Shown: positions 56,200 to 64,000 of the stretch, one piece after another
How positions within the stretch are numbered: the first letter of the stretch is position 1
Layout: the number at the start of each line of letters is the position of its first letter
Assembly (NCBI GenBank): GCA_030545055.2
Contig: CM061536.1
Span: 5,636,064-5,700,063, forward strand
From: Neoaliturus tenellus
Lineage: Eukaryota; Arthropoda; Insecta; Hemiptera; Cicadellidae
Direction: 5' to 3'
Length of the DNA stretch: 64,000 bases
Position numbers and translations under genes: made by a program
Notes under the pieces: model-generated
Seen by the model: only the letters and a program-made list of their open reading frames with translations
Told to the model about the DNA's origin: nothing
Databases searched by the model: none

Positions 56200-57766
56200 T
56201 AGGGATGGACGGGTCTCGAAATTACGAGAAATTTTCGAGAAATTTTTAATCTCGTTAACCAAGACGAGATTTTATTTTGATCGAGATTTTTCGAGACGAG
56301 AAATAATTTGTGAATAACGATAAAAACGGGTATAAATAATCTACGAATTTAATACTGCAAAATAAATTATTTTGAAGCAATGTGAAGTGTTTTATTTTCC
56401 TATCCTCCTCACAACTCCAAACTTAAATTAATTGTCATCATAAACGGTTAAACTACGTTTGGACTTCCAAGATTTGGACTGGACTGGAGACGGCTCTACG
56501 GCTGCATCTGCACGGACTAGTGGTACTGACAATCAACAGTAGTGGGAGGAGTCAACATAGCTTCTGATTTATAAAATAATTCATTTGTTTGATAAATTTT
56601 TAGAACATTGGGAAAACTTTATAAACAATAAACAATCATTATTTGACATTTAATTGCTTCAAGACGATTATTTAAAACTGATTCAAATAATTTTTGACCA
56701 ATTTAAGAGTTGTTTTGACATTAGCAGTAAGAATAGTAGTGATATGCAGATGAATGACAAGATAGCCAATCAGATTGAATAATGGCTAACCTCAAATATC
56801 CCACGTAATACAGAATTTAATTTCCTAAGCCACAAATGCATAAAATCGGCTGATGGTTGATTTTATTTCAAGGTTTGGACACTAAAAAAAACTGAATAGG
56901 TCTTTTAACAATAATTGTTGAACAGCAATAAATAGGTTGTGTTGAATACATAGAAAATCAATGGTCTTACCAGAACCATACAGGCTTCATGGCTATTCCA
57001 TTGCTATACTAATGCTTGCCTTTATTCAGTTAGGAGCAAATTAAAAACCTTACCACTAGCAGACGACAAATTGAGGGAATTACATGAATTTGAAAGCAGT
57101 GAAAGTTACAGGACTTGAATAGTTTGGAGAAATGACAATGAATAGCAATCGTAATGAGAGCTGAAGATTGTCTTATGGACAAAGACAAAGAAGAAGAGAG
57201 AGTTGAAAGTTAAAATTAAAATCCTCCAATTAAAAGTTATTTCTTGTTAGCCCTCCCAGCCTCTAGGCTTGTGATTCAATGTTAGTAGGCCTATGCCTAT
57301 TACAAATCTGTGAGTGAGGAAAAGCTCTTATTAGGAAACATTTTAAAGTAGGTTAATAGTGAAAAGTGTGAAAAACGAAAGTGAAAAGTGAAGTAAGTAA
57401 CTGTAACAGAGGATTCTCTTTTTATGTTTTACTAAACGTAGGTCGGTAGGGTTTATGGTGAGCCTATATCTTCTCAACCTTTTTATTGGGTACGTCATTC
57501 CTTTATAGGCCTAGACCTTTTGTTAAGAAAGTGACTTTTTTAACTTTAGTTTATTAACATAATCAGTAATTTACAAAGAAATATTTGTTCCTTCACATTA
57601 ATCAGGATTAACCATGTTACAAAATCAGATTAAAATCCCGAACGCACATTTCTCAAAATGTACGAGAGGGAAAATCTCGTCTCGATCTCGTCTCAAAATT
57701 ATTTGAGAATTAAAAATTCTCATCTCGTCTCGTCTCGAACTGAAAATCCAATCTCGTCCATCCCTA
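56200..57766. mobile_element. hAT-like element (1.57 kb), copy 1
   Basis: Starts TAGGGATGGACGGGTCTCG and ends CGTCCATCCCTA, flanked by exact 8-bp GAAAAATT (56192-56199 and 57767-57774). Both ends are dense in CTCG/CGAGA motifs that could pair. No transposase frame. Same family as 61218-62020. Confidence 0.88.
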
Positions 57767-57774
57767 GAAAAATT

Positions 57775-58944
57775 TAATAATAGTGTTCTAAAATAAGAAG
57801 CAAGTCCTCAATAAAGAGCTTGCAGTTTTCCAAGGAATCTATTAGCACTCTCCACATAAAGTGGTCACTGACGTAAACCATTTGTTAGAAGCGTTAAGTC
57901 GCACAGCCATGTTAGTAGTTGATGTTAGTGACTCGAGTTTGTAGGACGACTAGAGATTTATTGTTTCTCAAGACCAACAACAAAATCACTAGTCTTCCAC
58001 ACAACCACGGTCTGTTAGTGAGGCATCAGCAGCTACAGCCTAGTGAAGTGAACCTGCAAACTGTTACCCTAAAAGTGCCAGGGGTGTGTGAGTAATATTA
58101 CTTGGTTCCGATACACAAACTGGATGTTGTTACATATTTTTTTTAACATTTTCCAAGCAATTATCATTTTAACTATCAAACATTTAGAACTGGTAATTAG
58201 CCAGTCTGGATATTGTATACAAATAAATTCATACAAACCCATTGAATTACCATGAAATTTAATCACTTTAAAATTTTGTTTCATAAAAATAAATATGGTG
58301 GTAAGTGTTAGTTTCATTACTTGCACACTCCTAATAAATATACAAACAATATGCATTAAAATAATAATAGTTTTATATATTAAATAAACATTTTTGAAAA
58401 TACATTACAGAACTTACAGTTTACTCCGAACGAAATAAGATGAAATATATTCTTAATCTAAATCTCATAACATATGAGAAGTATAGTACACTCTCATTCA
58501 CCCGGACTGACTAAAATGTGGACAGAATGTTTAGATGTCAAAAAATTAGAATGAAGCAGAGTGGGCCTTGAGTTTGAATAAAAAAACCACAACTTGCCCA
58601 CCCATAGCGTGACAATCAACAGGTTGGATTGGCCAATACAGTTGAACGAGATGTACTATTTATCAGGCGGCAACATAAATGACAATTCTGTGTTCAATAA
58701 TCTTACCCTTGAGATTTAAAGAAAGATAAAACTAATATAATAAAGAAACTTACTTAAATTTACAATTTTTTTTAAATGTACTGTATAAAAAATGATAAAT
58801 TATCGAAATATGGATAAATTTTATCCATTGACTCAGGAGAATAAAACAATCATCACCTCTCATGTTTTAATTGGAGATTTTAACAATATACATATTCAAG
58901 TATTATAATTTCATTATTGTTGGTTTATGATCATTTCACAAGTA
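57775..58944. other. hnRNP K intron stretch without genes
   Basis: No coding region is recognised. A TACACTCTCATTCACCCGGAC stretch near 58489 resembles a pogo-type end, but no partner was found. Confidence 0.4.
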
Positions 58945-59767
58945 TAGAGTAGACGCTCTCTAGTCCAGCCTTGCATGGTTTGGCCACAGGATAATTCAGC
59001 AGCTACAGGATAATTCACCTCCAGGAAAGAAAAAACTATTCAGCCACAACTTTATCCACGGCTAAAAAAAGACACAAGTGTACTGGTTCCATGTTCAATC
59101 TATAAAAGATCTCAGTAGAGTTATCAATTTATGAACTATTACGTTCCACACATATTTTTAAATGTTGTGCTCCTGTACCGTTTTTTATCGTGATCTCAAT
59201 TTTTTTTTTCCTACCCGATCGTCAATGTTATACGGAAGTTACAGTCATTAGACGAATTCCGTTGCTATTGTGGTACCATTATTATTATGGTTCAGTTTTA
59301 TCACTAGTGACTGATTGTAAGTTGTCTAATTGTCATTTCTGCCCTATTACGTTTTTTAGCGAGTAAATTATGACTGTGAAAGTTACAGTAAAAAAATTTT
59401 AAGGTTCATAAAATACTGTGAAAATCCCCTATTTCTGGCAAAAAATTGTTTTTCCCTACCAAATACCTTTATTTATAAATTTTTCACTTTTTTCCCTGAC
59501 CTCACAAAATTCCCGTCTTTTTCATGACTTCCCTACTTCTCCCACCTTATAGACACCATGAAGTTAGTAAAAGAGCATTTGTTAGGTGAGTACGCTAATC
59601 TTAGTAGTTGAAATTTATTAACTAATCGGAAAGATTCCTAATACTTCATTTTTGTAGTGCATATTAATATAGGTTTCTGCTTGAATTATTTGATGAATCG
59701 CTGGTTAAGCCAACCCAATTAGAAATCAGGGATAACCAGATGGCCGGATTTGAGAGCCTCTACTGTA
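58945..59767. mobile_element. Possible pogo-like element (diverged)
   Basis: The left AGAGTAGACGCTCTCTAGTC and the right, inverted, ACAGTAGAGGCTCTCAAATC are similar, and both lie beside TA. The interior has no transposase. The repeats are imperfect, so boundaries are tentative. Confidence 0.45.
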
Positions 59768-60074
59768 CATATTAATTTATATATAGCCAATAAATATCTT
59801 TATTTTAGAACTAAGCCAAGCTATTTAGCCCTTTTAGTAGTGATACACACATTATTTGTAAATCTTACAAATATTAAATACCCCATGTAAGCATCAGAGC
59901 CAAGCAGCACTTAAATAAGAGTTATATTTGGTTACTCAAGTGGTTTACTACACATAATTTATAAATCTTACATGTACGCATCAGAGCCAAGCAGGACTTA
60001 AATAAGGGTTAAGTTTATATATTAACTAACTGTGAACTGTGAAATGTGACTTGATGTGACTGTGAGGTACTGAC

Positions 60075-60244
60075 CTTCGCTGCAGTAGGTATTGTGCCAT
60101 CTGTATCTGGTTCGGCAGACCGGAGATGGTGATCACCCGGTCCGTCGAACCGGGCTGCGCCTCCTCAATTGTTATACCGGCGCCGGACTCCGAACGAATT
60201 CTCTGAATTCTGACCCCGCCCTTGCCGATTATAGCCCCTGCCAG
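60075..60244 (-). CDS. HNRNPK: hnRNP K-like protein, KH-domain exon
   Basis: 170 bp encoding LAGAIIGKGGVRIQRIRSES, GAGITIEEA, then DRVITISGLPNQIQMAQYLLQ, most of a KH RNA-binding domain with the GKGG loop that grips single-stranded nucleic acid. The pattern matches the third KH domain of hnRNP K, which binds C-rich RNA and DNA and acts in splicing and transcription in the nucleus. The acceptor CTATTTTCCAG and donor GCGAAG|GTCAGT are both good. GC content is far above the surroundings. The Drosophila counterpart is bancal. Confidence 0.92.
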
Positions 60245-61217
60245 CTGGAAAATAGAGGTTGTGTAAGAAAACCTGTTTTTTTTTGTATTGGATGAAATGA
60301 AAGGTGATAAGATATAATTTAGAAAAAAAAATTTAACTCCAAGAGCTTATATTTGAATTAAGACAAGAGCACAGTTACATTATCAGCTAGGTTTGCCTTA
60401 TAAAGGTGAAATGGGTTCCTACCATTACATTCAAGCATGCTTTTTTACTGAAAATAGTAGCAACTTAATAGTAGTTATGTTTTCAATAAGCATTATGTCT
60501 AATAGGGACGTGTCGGTACCTAAAGTCGGTTCTCGGGAACACCGGTTCTTGGTAAAAGTATTGGTTCCAAGAACCTAAGTAAAAATTTCGGTACCACGGT
60601 CTCGGTCAGTTTACAACAAAATAAACTAAAACCAAGCGCGTCTGACCACAGTTTCTCAGAAAAGGACAATGCGATGGTAATTTGAGACGACCAAGTAGAC
60701 TGATAAAAACGCAATAAAAACTCCGAGATGTCTTTTCTTATTAGTAAGTTATTGTTCAGGGTCTGTTTTATTTTTATTTTGTATATAATTAAAATGATAA
60801 AAAAAGAAGACATTACAATACCGTATTAACTTGTTGTTTGAGTAATATTTACCAATTGAACTTGGACACAAAACGTTGACACAATATATTTTATTTGTAA
60901 AAATTATATGGAAAACAATGTGTTATTATTTGTTTTCTGACAGTTTTGTGGTAGGGTTTATGGTCTTATCGCTGGGATAAATTATTGCGACTTGATACCA
61001 GACATAAAAAAATAGAGCACCGAACAATTTATCGTCCCCATTTTCAGAATTTAGTGTTATATTTTTATATCTGATCATGCCAAAAGTAACCATTACTAAT
61101 TAAATTAAAAAAAAAATAAAACTAAGTTTGGAATAATACAGTACATTTTTTTAAACTCAAGAGACTCCGAGACAGCTGAAGCCATGTTTTTTATGCAGTA
61201 ACATGTTTTGTACATTC

Positions 61218-62020
61218 TAAGGATGGACAAGTCTCCAAATTTCTAGAATTTTTCAATAAATTTTAAATCTTGTTAAACAAGACAGGATTTTTTTGAGATT
61301 TTTCAAGAATAACGAATATTTTGTGAATAACATTAAAATGGTAGGTTTTTAAATAATCTACAAATTGCTAGGCCTCTTTTAACGGCAGTTTAATACTGAA
61401 ATACAAGATTTTGAAGCAAAGTGAAGTGTTTTATTTTCCCTTTTCATACATTTACATCCAAAATTTTCATGTAGTTAAAAGTTGGTTTTTTTGTTTTTAT
61501 TGATTATTTTTTAGTATGTTTATTGTTATGTTATGATTATGACCGTCATACTATAATTTTTGTTTTGACATCGTATTTAGTGTAAGAGTGATACTTAACT
61601 GAAAATATAGCAAGACCCACCCAAAAGACAAGACTGAAATTGTAATTTAAGACTTAACTAATAAGACTGGTGTTTCAGTCTGATAAATTTTGGAATTTCA
61701 ATGTTGTATCATCACCAAATCTTAGCCTAAGTTTAAGAGTTATTTGTAACAAGATAATATTGGTTTTTAGACTGATTTCTTTTAAAGATGTTTCCAAATA
61801 AAAGTTTGTAATCAGTCTTACCTGTTATAATTTACACTTTTCATAAATTATCCGTCATAAATCAGGTTTTAACAATGTTACAAAATCAGATTAAAATTCA
61901 AAACGTTTACTTCCTGTTATGTGAGAGGGAAATCCCGTCTCGCTCTCATCCCAAAATGTTATGAGAATTAAAAAAATTCTGTCTTGCCTCGAACTAAAAA
62001 TCCATTCTCGTCCATCCCTA
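61218..62020. mobile_element. hAT-like element (0.8 kb), copy 2
   Basis: Starts TAAGGATGGACAAGTCTCC and ends CGTCCATCCCTA, with exact 8-bp GTACATTC on both sides (61210-61217 and 62021-62028). Internally deleted relative to 56200-57766 but with matching end regions. Confidence 0.87.
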
Positions 62021-62202
62021 GTACATTCCAATCCTCTACTTGAACTTTTACTGAACAAAATATTTTATTTCCCTATCAGTGGTTCAGATTATCCAGAAAG
62101 TTAGGTTAACGGGTTTGGATTACCGGGGTACCAAATATAATACAGTGTAGTGTATTGTTTGTTGTTGTCAATTCCTAGAGCTAAAAGTGGAATTTCCTAT
62201 TA

Positions 62203-62370
62203 CAGTAGACTCCCTCTCAACCAGCCACCTTTTAACAGACTCCTCTTTATCTTTTTGACCCGCCATTTTTTATCTCAACATTGCTTTAACCAGCCTTGTT
62301 TCACTGGTAACATTAATGTTTTCCAGCCGCGGACTGGTCCCAAGGTGGCCGGTTAAGAGGGAGTCTACTA
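62203..62370. mobile_element. Pogo/mariner-like MITE (168 bp)
   Basis: The ends CAGTAGACTCCCTCTCAACC and the inverted TAGTAGACTCCCTCTTAACC sit between TA dinucleotides (62201-62202 and 62371-62372). Non-coding. Confidence 0.75.
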
Positions 62371-62682
62371 TAACAATAAGAGTAATTACATAAAAAAGGT
62401 ATTATCTTAAATGTATAAGTCAAAATCATAAATTTGACAAAACAAGCGAATCTAAGTATGAAATAAACTACACTAAATAAAGCCATATATGAGTGTGCAA
62501 AGCGGTCACAAATTAACATTTGAGGGAAAGAAAGGGGGGAAGCAGCATAGCAAACACTAAAGAGGGAACAGAGTGCAAAGCAAAACATCAATAAAACCGT
62601 GCATTAACAATACATTGTCTGGTGTGTTTATCGTGACTCCCTCCTTTCTTGCCCCTTGATTGATCCATGTATTGGTACTCAC

Positions 62683-62876
62683 TTGTGTAGGAATGGTTAC
62701 TTGTGATTGTGTGGGGTCGGTGTCCATAGGACCAACACCCATTCCATTTCCATTGTTCCTCATTTGCCCTTCAGCCCTTGGTCCGGGGCCTGCATTCCTC
62801 AGGGGTCCCGGTCCATTCATTCTCATGCCCCCCCTTCCCATGCCCATAGGGGGGTCGGGAAAACCATTTCTAGTGC
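62683..62876 (-). CDS. HNRNPK: hnRNP K-like protein, Gly/Met/Pro-rich linker exon
   Basis: 194 bp after the acceptor GTCGCTTTTAG. Completes a Ser codon with the previous exon and reads TRNGFPDPPMGMGRGGMRMN, then a Gly/Pro/Asn/Met-rich stretch, ending in SQVTIPTQ at CAA|GTGAGT. VTIP is the first strand of the KH domain whose remainder is encoded at 60244, so the domain is split between the two exons. Low-complexity Gly-rich linkers before KH3 are normal for hnRNP K. Confidence 0.9.
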
Positions 62877-63947
62877 CTAAAAGCGACCCAATCAATTCAA
62901 CACACCAGCCAATATAATTGTTAATGCTCAGCATAGACTCAGTTAAACGCTGACACCTTTTTCCGCTAAGAGAAAAATCACCTGGTGAGGCTCACAGTGC
63001 AATTAAAAACATATGCTAACAATTGTTCATTTGTTAGAGGAACCATACTTACCAATATTTTATCAATTCAAAAAAATATATATTTTAATTTAGAATAAGA
63101 AGTAGCAAGCGTGTTTTGGGAAATAATTATAACTTAACCAACTTTTATAATTAAATAAATGTAAATGCTTATTTTTGTAGTAAAATTTAAATTTATTATA
63201 TTCCGAAAAATTAGTAGCTAAACCAGGTCGATTCTGGTGTGCCAAAATAGGATCTATTCAATTAATTCTACAAATTCAAAAAAACTAAAAGAAAGCAGCA
63301 TTCAATAGTTACTGAACTTAAATACAACAACCACAATCTAGGCTACAAAACTACACTTCTTCGGACTTCCATCTACCAAGTTAAAGTCTTGCAAGTGCCA
63401 AGTTAAAGGTGCAAGTAAAAGGCATTACTGATGAGTGTATATTACTCATATATTAATGACCCATATGAGTACTGATATCAACTAAGTTAAATTTGACCCT
63501 TAAATAAAATTGGAGTAAAAATTTTAATTTACAAGAAAATTTTAAGTGTGTTAAAATGCAAACTGAACTATCAACAATCATTACCAAAATCCCAATATAT
63601 TGATAGTAATAATGACTAGTCGATCCTACCCGAAAAGATCAACTATATCATAAAAAGAATAGATCATTGAATTTAAATTGGACTTTGGACAATTACCAAC
63701 AAATGTAAATTCAATCAACAATTGAATTTTACTGGATATCGGCAAAGGCCAATTGAAAAAATAAAATAAAAACATAAGGTACAAGAGAGACAAATTTTAC
63801 AAAACAACAACATTTAAGTCAACAACTAAATACAATTATGTGCAGAAAAGAGTCACAACATAAACATAATGCTCTATCAAGTCGAGTTTAAACAATCAAT
63901 AATCAAAACTAGAGTAATATCAATTTTAGAATTAAGATAAAACTTAC
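62877..63947 (-). other. hnRNP K-like gene intron, no features seen
   Basis: A 1.07-kb AT-rich intron between the Gly-rich exon and the linker exon. No repeat or ORF of note. Confidence 0.6.
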
Positions 63948-64000
63948 TTCCGCCGCCACCACCAAATCCTCCTCCTCCAAAACCACCACGCGGGGGAGGC
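63948..64000 (-). CDS. HNRNPK: hnRNP K-like protein, Gly-rich/RGG exon (partial)
   Basis: The last 53 bases of the window, minus strand, read PPPRGGFGGGGFGGGGG and end at a donor (GGCGGAA|GTAAGT, GT at 63947-63946) in phase with 62876. RGG/Gly-rich segments precede KH3 in hnRNP K and help nucleic acid and protein binding. The exon continues beyond the right edge, where KH1 and KH2 would be. Confidence 0.82.

Larger units (their letters stand above)
60245..62682 (-). other. hnRNP K-like gene intron with transposon ends
   Basis: A 2.4-kb intron. It contains the hAT-like 61218-62020, the MITE 62203-62370 and, at about 60505-60620, a TAGGGACGTGTCGGTACC stretch resembling a hAT end without a clear partner. 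No other gene. Confidence 0.6.

Overview
The window looks like a piece of an arthropod, most probably insect, nuclear genome. It is AT-rich, its genes are split by canonical GT-AG introns, and most of the sequence is transposable elements. A hemipteran is plausible from the mix of repeats, but nothing here proves the order. No bacterial features, operons, CRISPR arrays or rRNA genes were seen.

Three host loci can be supported. (1) A UDP-glycosyltransferase (UGT) gene runs off the left edge on the minus strand, with only its first coding exon (295-1122) inside. (2) A second, paralogous UGT on the plus strand can be assembled from four coding exons: 26845-27669, 27981-28199, 42154-42373 and 44712-45006. 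It has a 14-kb transposon-filled intron. Exons 1 and 2 each fall out of frame at C runs, four times in total and each time by one missing C. Allowing for these gives a normal 520-residue enzyme. (3) An hnRNP K/PCBP-type KH-domain RNA-binding protein enters from the right edge on the minus strand. Its exons are 63948-64000 (Gly-rich), 62683-62876, 60075-60244 (KH domain) and a proposed tiny last exon, 48592-48634. UGT 2 and the hnRNP K gene converge. The UGTs would act in detoxification in the ER and the KH protein in RNA processing, so their proximity implies no shared pathway.

Mobile elements, left to right: a nested palindrome / hAT / foldback at 3.6-6.6 kb; a 23-bp minisatellite (8.04-8.26 kb); an unidentified 212-residue coiled-coil ORF (8654-9292); and an 8.9-kb PIF/Harbinger element (10350-19220). 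The Harbinger has TTA target duplications and two broken, mutually interleaved genes, a DDE transposase and a MADF-BESS protein. It carries an 872-bp TIR element and a 4.3-kb RNase H-bearing LINE flanked by a target duplication of about 597 bp. Further right are a tandem trimer of CTAG-ended repeats (25.6-26.6 kb), two Helitrons (29368-31578 and 37736-39299), a 3.2-kb palindrome (31912-35101), a hAT (36358-37560), a TIR element with visible empty sites (39939-41521) and a near-perfect foldback mariner-like MITE (43678-44547). Inside the last hnRNP K intron sits a structurally complete piggyBac with an intact 647-residue transposase, followed by two related hAT elements with exact 8-bp target duplications (56200-57766 and 61218-62020) and small pogo-like MITEs.

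The most unusual items are the four same-type frameshifts in one UGT, the interleaved Harbinger genes, the very long LINE target duplication, the intact piggyBac nested in a conserved gene, and the palindromic or Russian-doll structures. All boundaries were read by eye. No alignment, database search or folding program was run.
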